Below are positions 25,604-32,727 of a stretch of 32,727 nucleotides of DNA, in pieces. Numbering within the stretch: the stretch's first letter is position 1; each line of letters starts with the position of its first letter. The DNA is taken from positions 1 through 32,727 of the forward strand of contig CAMDRT010000048.1 of assembly GCA_945906815.1 (NCBI GenBank). Reading direction: 5' to 3'. This DNA is from Bordetella parapertussis (lineage in GTDB: Bacteria; Pseudomonadota; Gammaproteobacteria; Burkholderiales; SG8-41). The notes below the pieces were generated by a model. That model saw only the letters and a list, made by a program, of their open reading frames with translations, was not told the origin of the DNA and searched no databases. A program made the translations under genes and the position numbers.

Positions 25604-26554
25604 ATGGCGCACCCCGCAACGACACCCCACCTTAATGCCGGGCCTCTGACGTTTATCGTCAAACATGAATTGTGGGACGGCAACATTCAGGACCACGCGG
25701 ATCAAGGTGTATCCATCGACGTGGCCGCCGAGATCGACGGCAAGCAAACCGCCCTACTACGGTTTCACTGTTTTGATCTCGAACGTAGCTATATTTATGG
25801 ACCCGAAAATACCGATATGAAGCTTGAAGGGCCGATGATGCTGGGTGCACGCACCCGCGGGCGCCAAACCACAGGCCAACTCTACCGGATGGATCCGATC
25901 GCTGACGGCAATCCTATCGGATGGACGGTCCGCACCCTGGAACAGAAGCTCCCGAAAATGCTGGAAAGAGCGGGCTACCCGCAGCTCGCCGCGGCAACGG
26001 ATATGGCAGCGGTGACGCGCCTGCTGCCCGAGGTCGAAACCTATGCCAGGGAGGTTTATGCCCGCAAGAGGAATACGGTCAAACACAATCGCGGCACGCA
26101 CATCTTTGCGGCAGGGAATATCAAATTTGGGTTGGAGATGCGCCGGCAAGCGGGCGGCGACGGCGGTTTGGCCATCCACGTGATGGCAGATCTACTCGGT
26201 TCGACCGAAAGTTCGTATGTGGAAGAAACCGAGATTCTCGCCTTCGATTGTTTTTGGAACGGCCCGCATTACCACTACGGCCCGCGCAACAAGAACCATC
26301 GCATCTATTGGGACAGAACGCTGGTGGAGGACCCGCTGACCTGGGTGCTCGAACAGTTCGATAACCGGAAACTGGGAGCTATGATCGAACGCGCAGGTTA
26401 CCCCGGTGTAGCGGCGGATCTGGATCTGGAAAAAATCGCCTCCGTGCTGCCAGCGCTAAAAAAGACCGCGCACGAGTTACAAGCAGCCGGCATGGCCGCA
26501 ACCGGCCATCCCGGATTGCCGTTGGAAGTAACGCCCAATCTCGTGCCGCGTTAG
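25604..26554 (+). CDS. Uncharacterised protein of two repeated domains
   Basis: I do not recognise the 316-residue protein with certainty. It is two copies of one domain of about 120-140 residues. F-H-C-F (54-57) with YGPEN (65-69) recurs as F-D-C-F (214-217) with YGPRN (225-229), offset 160. ERAGYP (121-126) followed by an Ala/Asp-rich helix and LLPEV recurs as ERAGYP (262-267) and VLPAL. A His/Tyr-rich patch (GPHYHYGP, NHRIYWD) occurs only in the second copy. No signal peptide or membrane helix is present. GGAG lies 8 bases before the ATG. Following the bicupin gene on the same strand by 99 bases, it may share its transcript. Confidence 0.8.
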   Translation: MAHPATTPHLNAGPLTFIVKHELWDGNIQDHADQGVSIDVAAEIDGKQTALLRFHCFDLERSYIYGPENTDMKLEGPMMLGARTRGRQTTGQLYRMDPIADGNPIGWTVRTLEQKLPKMLERAGYPQLAAATDMAAVTRLLPEVETYAREVYARKRNTVKHNRGTHIFAAGNIKFGLEMRRQAGGDGGLAIHVMADLLGSTESSYVEETEILAFDCFWNGPHYHYGPRNKNHRIYWDRTLVEDPLTWVLEQFDNRKLGAMIERAGYPGVAADLDLEKIASVLPALKKTAHELQAAGMAATGHPGLPLEVTPNLVPR

Positions 26555-26602
26555 ATTTTTGCTGCTGTACAGGCCGCGCGCGCAGTTCCTTGAACACCCG
26601 TA

Positions 26603-26663
26603 GACAGGATGTACAGGCTAGACCCGGTTGGAGGTTTTATCCTGTAATCCTGTAAATCCTGTC
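26603..26663. repeat. Short-word inverted repeat (word ACAGGATTT)
   Basis: GACAGGATGTACAGG at 26603-26617 pairs with three tandem, slightly degenerate units at 26639-26663 (ATCCTGTAATCCTGTAAATC and on). It sits between convergent genes (the two-domain protein and the DUF4337 gene), a place where a bidirectional terminator would be useful. Confidence 0.8.
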
Positions 26664-26682
26664 GCAATGTTCTTGCGGTTGG

Positions 26683-27246
26683 CTAAAACAAATGCACAGC
26701 GGTGGGCGCCAAAAATCCGATCAATGCAAACACCACGCCCAGCGCCCCCAGTCCCATCGCGCCCCACATCAGAAACACCGCGCCGGTAATGATGTTCGCC
26801 GACGCCAGCACAATCGCGATTTGCAGCGCGCCCGAGGCCACTTCGTATTGATGGTACGCCGCCAGCGCGCGGTCGCGCTTCTTCTCGGCATCCTTGGCGC
26901 GCACCACAAGTTCCTTGCGGCCTTCCCGCGTATCGGGTTCGCTTTCATAGCGATCGGCGGTTTTGCGCCAACTGACGACACGCTTTTCAATCAGCGCTTT
27001 GGCTTCCGGGGTAGCGGCCAGCGCCGCATCCACCTCCAGCGACTCGGCCGCCGTGCGCAGCGTGGTCAGCCGTATGGTCTTGGCCTGAAAGAACGCCCAC
27101 AGATTCGACGCTTCGATATTGCGGCTCAGTGCCTCGGTTTGCGCGCTGCTACCCAGCGTTTCCGAAAACGCCAAAAACGCGGCAATCACGGCAATCAGCA
27201 GTGCAATTTTCTTGTTGGATGGATCGATGTGACCTGCGGCTGACAT
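26683..27246 (-). CDS. DUF4337-family membrane protein
   Basis: The 187-residue protein has an N-terminal membrane helix (KKIALLIAVIAAFLAFSET), a long central charged helical region (residues 35-130, likely coiled coil facing one side of the membrane) and two C-terminal helices (LQIAIVLASANIITGAVFLM and ALGVVFALIGFLAPTAV). This layout matches DUF4337, whose function is unknown. GAGGAG lies six bases before the start ATG. It follows pabB by 45 bases on the same strand, so co-transcription is likely. Confidence 0.88.
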   Translation of the reverse strand: MSAAGHIDPSNKKIALLIAVIAAFLAFSETLGSSAQTEALSRNIEASNLWAFFQAKTIRLTTLRTAAESLEVDAALAATPEAKALIEKRVVSWRKTADRYESEPDTREGRKELVVRAKDAEKKRDRALAAYHQYEVASGALQIAIVLASANIITGAVFLMWGAMGLGALGVVFALIGFLAPTAVHLF

Positions 27247-27291
27247 ATTTTTCTCCTCGGTATGATTAAAGTTGCACTACCCAAGCTTACC

Positions 27292-28683
27292 TCATCCACG
27301 CTGTTGCGCTGCTACCGACGCCTGCTGCAGCAGCTGCAGCAGTGCACGCGCCTTATCAAAGCTCTCCTGATATTCCGCCGCCACCTCGGAATCGGCAACG
27401 ATGCCGCCGCCCGCCCAAAACCGCACCGTGCCGTGCGACAGCGTGAGCGTGCGTATCGCGATGTTGGTATCCATGCCGCCATCAAAACCGATGTAACCGA
27501 TAGCGCCGCAATACACGCCGCGCCGGTTGCGTTCGACTTCATCGATGATTTGCATGGCGCGCAATTTCGGCGCTCCGGTGATCGAACCGCCCGGGAAACA
27601 GCCGCGCAGCAAATCCACCGCATCGCGACCCGCGCGCAGGCGGCCGCTCACAGTACTCACCAGATGATGCACGGTGGCGTAACTTTCCACATCAAACAAA
27701 CGCGGCACCGTGATCGAACCCAATTCACAATTTTTGGATAAATCGTTGCGCAGCAAGTCCACAATCATCACGTTTTCAGCGCGATCTTTTCCACTCAAGC
27801 GCAAGCCTTCGGCGAGCTCGGCATCGAGCCGTGCGTGACCCGCGCGTGGGCGCGTGCCCTTGATCGGCTTACTTTCCACCGCGCCGCCTTGCACCCGCAA
27901 AAAGCGCTCCGGAGACGACGACAAAATTTGCGCATAAGGCGTAGCAAGATAGGCCGAGAACGGCGCCGGGTTGATCACGCGCAGCGCCTGGTACGCGAGC
28001 CACGGGTCGCCCTGCGCCTGCGCCTCAAAGCGTTGCGCGAGATTGACCTGATAACAATCACCGTCACGTATGTAGTGATGGATGCGGCGAAACGCGCGAC
28101 CATAGGATTCACGGGTGTGACTGCTTTTTACGTTCGAGGTCACGCGAAACGGCGCGCGCGCTTTTTCCGGCGCGAGCGCGGTAAAGCGCTCCACCAGCGC
28201 ATTCCATTTGATATCGGTTTCCGCATCGCGGCCCTGACCCACCAGCCAACTGCGCTGCTCCAGATGATCGACCACCACCGCCCAATCGTAGATGCCGATG
28301 GCCATGTCGGGTATGCGCTCTACCGCCGCGGCGCGCGACGGCAGCCGCTCTATGCGCCGCGCCAGATCGTAGCCAAAATAACCGATGGCGCCACCGCAAA
28401 AAGGCAAGTCACTGGCCAGCGCCGGATCGATTTCCAAATGGCGTTTCAGCAACTGAAACGGGTCGTCGCGCGACAGCGTAATGCCGTCGCTGTGCACCTC
28501 CGTCATCTGCCCGCGCGTGAGCAGCCGGATGTAGGGCTGCGCGGCGATGATGTCGTAACGCGACTGACCGGGATGGTGCCGCCCGCTGTCGAGAAACACC
28601 GCCCATGGATTATCCGCGACCGCTTCGAACAGCGCGCTGCTGTCTTCACGGTAAGGCAGTTCGCTGCGCAGCGGTGCGGTCAT
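27292..28683 (-). CDS. pabB: Aminodeoxychorismate synthase component I (PabB)
   Basis: The 463-residue protein has the chorismate-binding fold with PIKGTRPR (273-280), whose Lys275 matches the active-site lysine that distinguishes PabB from TrpE (which has Ala there), and the FPGGSITGAPK block (363-373), plus AENVMIVDLLRNDLS. With glutaminase PabA it makes 4-amino-4-deoxychorismate for folate synthesis. No lyase (PabC) domain is fused at the C terminus. pabA and pabC are not in the window. Transcribed with rhlE upstream across a repeat-bearing spacer. Confidence 0.95.
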   Translation of the reverse strand: MTAPLRSELPYREDSSALFEAVADNPWAVFLDSGRHHPGQSRYDIIAAQPYIRLLTRGQMTEVHSDGITLSRDDPFQLLKRHLEIDPALASDLPFCGGAIGYFGYDLARRIERLPSRAAAVERIPDMAIGIYDWAVVVDHLEQRSWLVGQGRDAETDIKWNALVERFTALAPEKARAPFRVTSNVKSSHTRESYGRAFRRIHHYIRDGDCYQVNLAQRFEAQAQGDPWLAYQALRVINPAPFSAYLATPYAQILSSSPERFLRVQGGAVESKPIKGTRPRAGHARLDAELAEGLRLSGKDRAENVMIVDLLRNDLSKNCELGSITVPRLFDVESYATVHHLVSTVSGRLRAGRDAVDLLRGCFPGGSITGAPKLRAMQIIDEVERNRRGVYCGAIGYIGFDGGMDTNIAIRTLTLSHGTVRFWAGGGIVADSEVAAEYQESFDKARALLQLLQQASVAAQQRG

Positions 28684-28689
28684 TGCTGA

Positions 28690-28775
28690 GTTAAGCGTTG
28701 GGCGTTAAGCGTTTGGAGCGCCCACCATCGCGAGCTTACGCCCTACTCGAAACGCTGAACACTAAACGCAAAACG
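28690..28775. repeat. Short-word inverted repeat (word GTTAAGCGTT)
   Basis: GTTAAGCGTTGGGCGTTAAG (28690-28709) and the complementary-type arm at 28748-28775 (CGAAACGCTGAACACTAAAC and on) make an imperfect inverted repeat of ACGCTTAAC-like words in the rhlE-pabB spacer. It could stall or protect the 3' end of the rhlE message. Confidence 0.7.
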
Positions 28776-28784
28776 AGCGCTCGA

Positions 28785-30104
28785 TCAACGTCCGCGAAAA
28801 CTGGAATACGAGTGTTCCGGCTTGCCGCGTGACGCAGCCGGGCCGCCGGCGGGCTTGCTCCAGCGTGCGCCGGCACCCGGCGCGGGACGGCCACCGCCAC
28901 GCCCAGCATAACCACCGCCACTCTTACCCGGACGCGCGGGCGGTTTGTGTGCACTGCGCTGCGGCACTTTGGGTTCCATGCCCGTCACCACGTGCGCGGC
29001 GATGGCGTGGCCGGTATAACGTTCGATTTGCCGCACTTGCCAGCTATCATCCGGCGCCGCAAACGAAATCGCTATGCCGTTGGCGCCCGCGCGCCCGGTG
29101 CGCCCGATACGGTGCACGTAGTCTTCAGCGATTTTGGGCAGATCGTAATTGATCACGTGCGAGATGGTCCGCACATCGATGCCGCGCGCCGCAACATCGG
29201 TGGCCACCAGCACGCGCACATTGCCGCTGCGCAATTTGGCGAGCGTGCGATTGCGCTGCGATTGATTCATGTCGCCATGCAGCGCTGCCGCCGCGTGGCC
29301 GTCTTCGTAAAGCTTGCTGGCGAGACGATCCGCGCCGCGCTTGGTGGCAGTGAACACGATCGCCTGCTCCAGCGCCACATCGCGCAAAAAGTGATCGAGC
29401 AGACGGCCTTTGTGACTGCCATCATCGACATAATGCAAGCGCTGTTCGATATTCTTATGACTCTCCTTTTGCGCGGCCACTGTAATCAGCTTGGGGTTAC
29501 GCAGCAGACGTTTGGCGAGCTGGGCAATGCCGCCGTCGAGCGTTGCTGAGAAACACAAGGTCTGACGGGTAGCGGGCGTGGCCGCTGCGATCATTTCCAC
29601 CGGCTTGATAAAACCCATATCGAGCATGCGATCGGCTTCGTCCAGCACCAGCAGTTCAAGGCGCGAAAAATCGACCTTGCCCTGCTCCATGAAATCGATG
29701 AGACGGCCCGGTGTGGCGACCAGAATATCGAGCGGGCTGTCGAGCAGCTTGCGCTGCTTCGGGTAGGGCATGCCGCCCAGCACGGTGCCGGTGCGCACTT
29801 GGCGCATACCGCGGCTGTATTTGGAAACGCCGTCGGTGATTTGCAGTGCAAGTTCACGCGTGGGGGTCAATACCAGCACGCGCGGTCCGCGCCCCTGCTT
29901 GGCGGGGGCCGTGACCAGCCGTTGCAACGCAGGCAACACAAACGCGGCGGTTTTGCCGGTGCCGGTGGGCGCGGACACCATCAGGTCGTGGCCGGCAATA
30001 GCCTCGGGTACGGCTTGCGCCTGAACTGCGGTAGGTTGGGTGTAACCAGCGGCGGCAACAGCCTGCGCGATGGCGGGATTAAGGTTCAAGGTTTCAAAAG
30101 ACAT
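28785..30104 (-). CDS. rhlE: DEAD-box RNA helicase, RhlE type
   Basis: The 439-residue protein has the Q motif, Walker A APTGTGKT (45-52), PTRELALQ, TPGR, DEAD (155-158), SAT (186-188), and HRIGRTGRAG. The catalytic core is followed by a tail of about 60 residues rich in Gly, Arg, Pro and Ser (GGGYAGRGGGRPAPG), a nucleic-acid-binding RGG-like tail typical of RhlE. It is expected to unwind structured RNA during ribosome maturation or RNA decay. The start ATG at 30104 gives the standard MSFETLNLNPAI N terminus. Confidence 0.93.
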   Translation of the reverse strand: MSFETLNLNPAIAQAVAAAGYTQPTAVQAQAVPEAIAGHDLMVSAPTGTGKTAAFVLPALQRLVTAPAKQGRGPRVLVLTPTRELALQITDGVSKYSRGMRQVRTGTVLGGMPYPKQRKLLDSPLDILVATPGRLIDFMEQGKVDFSRLELLVLDEADRMLDMGFIKPVEMIAAATPATRQTLCFSATLDGGIAQLAKRLLRNPKLITVAAQKESHKNIEQRLHYVDDGSHKGRLLDHFLRDVALEQAIVFTATKRGADRLASKLYEDGHAAAALHGDMNQSQRNRTLAKLRSGNVRVLVATDVAARGIDVRTISHVINYDLPKIAEDYVHRIGRTGRAGANGIAISFAAPDDSWQVRQIERYTGHAIAAHVVTGMEPKVPQRSAHKPPARPGKSGGGYAGRGGGRPAPGAGARWSKPAGGPAASRGKPEHSYSSFRGR

Positions 30105-30546
30105 TTTTTACTTTCCATAGGTGCAGCACACCACAGCCCCACAGGTGTCGGGGACTGGCGGTCTAATAAGCGCAGACAATAAGGGAACGGCTGTCGCAAA
30201 ATTTTTCGACAGGCGCGCACGGTCAGCGCACGGGTATCGTCGCTAACCGTGGCAATGGCGGCTGCTCGAAAGAGGAAAGCCGCAACGGTGGGTCAGGGAC
30301 AGATGCAACTCTACAATCGCGGCAATTCAGGTTCTGGCGACTGCGAGGTGCGCGGATGATACTCGTAAGTTACCTAAATTGCCAATCATTTTTTTGCAGC
30401 GCATCATTTTTACGAAAATACAGCTTTCTCAGAATATTCAATAACATAGCTAACACGATCCACATGGGTTTGAGGTGCCTGTGCTACAATCGCGCCCTTT
30501 TTATGAGCTGGCTCCCCCCTGCTTCCAGTCTCTCACTATCGAGAAT
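30105..30546. other. Divergent intergenic region of rhlE and typA
   Basis: This 442-base stretch has no convincing gene. It must hold the rhlE promoter on one strand and the typA promoter on the other. Its left part is GC-rich, while 30360-30465 is notably AT-rich. The 11-mer CTACAATCGCG occurs twice, at 30311-30321 and at 30484-30494; the second copy is the typA -10 region. No clear hairpin or riboswitch was seen. Confidence 0.5.
30482..30490 (+). promoter_or_regulatory. Extended -10 promoter of typA
   Basis: TGC-TACAAT (extended -10 TGn plus TACAAT at 30485-30490) stands about 56 bases before the start codon. No good -35 is found, as is allowed for extended -10 promoters. The start of transcription would be near 30497. 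Confidence 0.55.
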
Positions 30547-32433
30547 ATGAACACTCTTTCCCCCACTTTGCCTACCGACGATCCTGCCAGCCTCCAGCTG
30601 CGCGCGCCAGGTTCAGCCCGTCCCATCCGCAACATCGCCATCATCGCCCACGTCGATCACGGCAAGACCACGCTGGTGGATAAGCTGCTGCGCCAATCAG
30701 GCACTTTCGCTGCGCACCAGCACATCGAAGAGCGCGTGATGGACAGCAACGACATTGAAAAAGAGCGCGGCATCACCATCCTCGCCAAGAACTGTGCGGT
30801 GAGCTGGAAGGGTACGCATATCAATATCGTCGACACCCCCGGCCACGCCGATTTCGGCGGTGAAGTCGAACGCGTGCTGTCGATGGTCGATAGCGTGCTG
30901 CTGCTGGTGGATGCCGTGGAAGGTCCGATGCCACAAACGCGCTTTGTCACGCGCAAAGCGCTGGCGCTGGGTTTGAAACCCATAGTGGTGGTGAATAAGA
31001 TTGATCGTCACGGCGCACGGCCGGATTGGGTGGTGAATCAGACCTTTGATTTGTTCGACAAACTCGGCGCGACCGAAGAACAACTTGATTTCCCGGTGGT
31101 CTACGCCTCGGCGTTAAGTGGTTATGCCAGCCTGGACTCCAGCGCGCGCGACGGCACCCTGGAGCCCTTGTTTGACGCCATACTGCAGTATGTGCCGGTG
31201 CGTACCGACGACCCCGACGGCCCGCTGCAATTGCAAATCTGCTCGCTGGATTATTCCAGCTACGTAGGCCGCATCGGCATCGGCCGTATCACGCGCGGAC
31301 GCATCCGCCCCGGCCAGCAGATCATGGTGATGCGGGGCCCGCAAGACACCGCACCCAAACTCTCAAAAGTAGGCCAAGTTCTTGTTTTTAAAGGGCTTGA
31401 TCGCACACTAGCGGATGAGGCTCAAGCCGGCGATATCGTCCTCGTTAACGGCATTGAAGATGTCGGCATCGGCGTCACGCTCACCGACCTGGCAACCCCC
31501 GAAGCGCTGCCGCTGTTGAAGGTGGACGAACCGACGCTGACCATGAACTTTCAGGTCAACACCTCGCCCCTGGCGGGACGCGAAGGCAAATTCGTCACCA
31601 GCCGCCAGATACGCGAGCGCCTGCAACGCGAGCTGATGAGTAACGTTGCGCTCAAAATGGCGGAGACTGCGGACGCGGACGTGTTCGAAGTGTCGGGACG
31701 CGGCGAGCTGCATCTGACCATATTGCTGGAAACCATGCGGCGCGAAGGGTACGAACTCGCGGTATCGCGTCCGCGTGTGGTGATCCGGGAAGTCAACGGC
31801 GAAAAACAGGAACCGTACGAATTGCTCACCGTGGATTGCGAAGACGCCAATCAGGGCGCAGTGATGGAAGCGCTGGGCGGGCGCCGCGGCGATTTACAGG
31901 ATATGCAATCCGACAGCAAAGGCCGCGTGCGTCTCGACTATCGCATCCCCGCGCGCGGGCTGATCGGTTTTCAATCGGAATTTCTGACAATGACGCGCGG
32001 CACCGGCCTGATGAGCCACGTGTTCGACGACTATGGCCCGATCAAACCCGACATGGAAGAACGCCGCAACGGCGTGCTGATCTCGGCCGAGCACGGCACT
32101 GCCGTGGCCTACGCCCTGTGGAAACTGCAGGAGCGCGGCAAAATGTTCGTCAGCCCCGGCGACCCGCTGTACGAGGGCATCGTCATTGGCATCCACAGCC
32201 GCGACAACGATCTGGTAGTGAACCCGGTCAAGGGCAAGCAGCTCACCAATGTGCGCGCCTCTGGCACCGATGAAGCGGTACGCCTGGTGCCGCCGCTGCA
32301 AGTCACGCTGGAATCGGCGATAGAATTCATCGCCGATGATGAACTGGTGGAAATCACGCCCAAGTCGATCCGTATTCGCAAGCGTTTTTTGCTGGAACAT
32401 GACCGCAAGCGCGCCTCGCGCGCGGCAGCATAA
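30547..32433 (+). CDS. typA: Translational GTPase TypA/BipA
   Basis: The 628-residue protein shows the elongation-factor GTPase motifs AHVDHGKTT (34-42), RGIT switch I, DTPGHADF (96-103) and NKID, then the EF-G-like domains and the BipA-specific C-terminal domain (VNPVKGKQLTNVRASG). It binds 70S ribosomes and supports assembly and growth in the cold or under stress. The N terminus has about 26 residues (MNTLSPTLPTDDPASLQLRA on) before the usual RPIRNIAIIAHVDHG; ATG at 30547 has only a weak Shine-Dalgarno sequence, so this extension is not certain. A strong extended -10 precedes it. Confidence 0.96.
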   Translation: MNTLSPTLPTDDPASLQLRAPGSARPIRNIAIIAHVDHGKTTLVDKLLRQSGTFAAHQHIEERVMDSNDIEKERGITILAKNCAVSWKGTHINIVDTPGHADFGGEVERVLSMVDSVLLLVDAVEGPMPQTRFVTRKALALGLKPIVVVNKIDRHGARPDWVVNQTFDLFDKLGATEEQLDFPVVYASALSGYASLDSSARDGTLEPLFDAILQYVPVRTDDPDGPLQLQICSLDYSSYVGRIGIGRITRGRIRPGQQIMVMRGPQDTAPKLSKVGQVLVFKGLDRTLADEAQAGDIVLVNGIEDVGIGVTLTDLATPEALPLLKVDEPTLTMNFQVNTSPLAGREGKFVTSRQIRERLQRELMSNVALKMAETADADVFEVSGRGELHLTILLETMRREGYELAVSRPRVVIREVNGEKQEPYELLTVDCEDANQGAVMEALGGRRGDLQDMQSDSKGRVRLDYRIPARGLIGFQSEFLTMTRGTGLMSHVFDDYGPIKPDMEERRNGVLISAEHGTAVAYALWKLQERGKMFVSPGDPLYEGIVIGIHSRDNDLVVNPVKGKQLTNVRASGTDEAVRLVPPLQVTLESAIEFIADDELVEITPKSIRIRKRFLLEHDRKRASRAAA

Positions 32434-32441
32434 GAAAAACC

Positions 32442-32480
32442 TCACCGCAGAGGCGCCTTTGCGCTGTGGCCCTGCGGTGA
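32442..32480 (+). terminator. Hairpin after typA, weak terminator
   Basis: TCACCGCAG (32442-32450) pairs perfectly with CTGCGGTGA (32472-32480) nine bases after the typA stop. There is no T run after it, so it may end transcription with Rho help or be part of the short-word repeats that follow. Confidence 0.4.
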
Positions 32481-32502
32481 TTCAACCTTAAAACGGCAAT
32501 TC

Positions 32503-32531
32503 AGCCACAGAGAGCACCGAGGAACACAGAG
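32503..32531. repeat. Short-word repeat (word CACAGAG)
   Basis: GCCACAGAGAGCACCGAGGA (32503-32522) and ACACAGAG (32524-32531) are words of the CACAGAG family. The right end overlaps the start of the 66-bp dispersed repeat copy B, where the same ACAGAG word begins the copy at 407-472. Confidence 0.5.
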
Positions 32532-32591
32532 TCTCCCAATCCCGCGCGCGGGCCAGGCGTTCGCAAAGGAACATGGGACGGGGTGGTGAAT
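32526..32591 (+). repeat. Dispersed 66-bp repeat, copy B
   Basis: The plus strand begins ACAGAGTCTCCCAATC and ends GGGGTGGTGAAT, matching the minus strand of 407-472 with two substitutions and two single-base indels. It lies downstream of typA in non-coding DNA. Confidence 0.75.
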
Positions 32592-32643
32592 AATAGCGTT
32601 CTTGTGAGCATCAATACTTTACCGCAGCTCTCATTAAAACCAC

Positions 32644-32710
32644 CTCGTCATGCTGGCGTAGGCCAGCATCCAGTACGTTTCTAGACCCCGGCCTACGCCG
32701 GGGTGACGAG
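32644..32710. repeat. MITE-like element with terminal inverted repeats and two hairpins
   Basis: CTCGTCA at 32644-32650 and TGACGAG at 32704-32710 are 7-bp terminal inverted repeats of a 67-bp unit. Inside are TGCTGG-CGTAGG-CCAGCA (32651-32668) and CCCCGG-CCTACG-CCGGGG (32686-32703). The general form GTCAT...TGACGA with CTGG and CCGG hairpins is widespread in proteobacterial intergenic DNA. The unit is non-coding and no transposase is nearby. Confidence 0.75.
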
Positions 32711-32727
32711 TGTTGTTGGTATCAGTA

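Noticed and set aside
27835..28689. 284-codon frame antisense to pabB
   Set aside because: Arg-rich low-complexity translation; pabB is clear on the other strand.

Overview
The window looks like chromosomal DNA of a betaproteobacterium, probably a Burkholderiales-type lineage. The signs are high GC content, four Bug-type (TctC-like) periplasmic solute receptors of the kind expanded in Bordetella and Cupriavidus relatives, homodimeric AceE-type pyruvate dehydrogenase, HrpA, RhlE, RlmJ and TypA. No rRNA, tRNA, CRISPR array, prophage or transposase gene was found. Most sequence is coding, with short intergenic spacers that often hold short-word inverted repeats.

Layout. 1-503: Pro/Ala-rich end of a gene cut by the window edge, a terminator, and a gene-poor stretch containing one copy of a 66-bp dispersed repeat. 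504-2173 (-): a two-gene operon. Its first gene is a UGSC-family selenoprotein with an in-frame UGA (selenocysteine) codon followed by a SECIS-like hairpin. Its second gene is a 371-residue partner overlapping it by ATGA. A plain reading of the code would split the first gene into two false ORFs. 2393-3473: a (p)ppGpp-hydrolase-like HD protein divergent from a MazG-like nucleotide pyrophosphohydrolase. 3586-8272: rlmJ (+) convergent with hrpA (-). 8562-9326 (+): an HD-superfamily, PhnZ-like protein. 9365-13302 (-): three tandem Bug receptors, then a VOC-family enzyme upstream. 13347-16390 (-): a tight operon of aminopeptidase, alpha/beta hydrolase, histidine phosphatase and Ala-rich lipoprotein. 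16489-17226 (+): TauE/SafE-type permease. 17261-19894 (-): aminotransferase, DoxX-like membrane protein, terminator, and Tat-exported dienelactone hydrolase. 20088-23403: an Lrp/AsnC regulator divergent from an AceE-type E1. 23478-26554: a fourth Bug receptor divergent from a bicupin protein, then an unknown protein made of two repeated domains. 26683-30104 (-): DUF4337 protein, pabB, rhlE. 30547-32433 (+): typA. The last 294 bases are repeat-rich.

How the genes fit together. RNA and translation functions (rlmJ, hrpA, rhlE, typA), folate synthesis (pabB) and central metabolism (E1 with an Lrp regulator) form the conserved part. The Bug receptors, VOC enzyme, cupin, PhnZ-like HD protein and dienelactone hydrolase suggest scavenging of organic acids or aromatic breakdown products; this is inference, because no transporter membrane subunits or complete pathway are present.

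The strongest candidate for a little-described system is the selenoprotein operon at 504-2173. It implies that the genome also carries selA, selB, selC and selD elsewhere. Five intergenic inverted repeats, each built from a different 7-10 bp word, are the second notable pattern.
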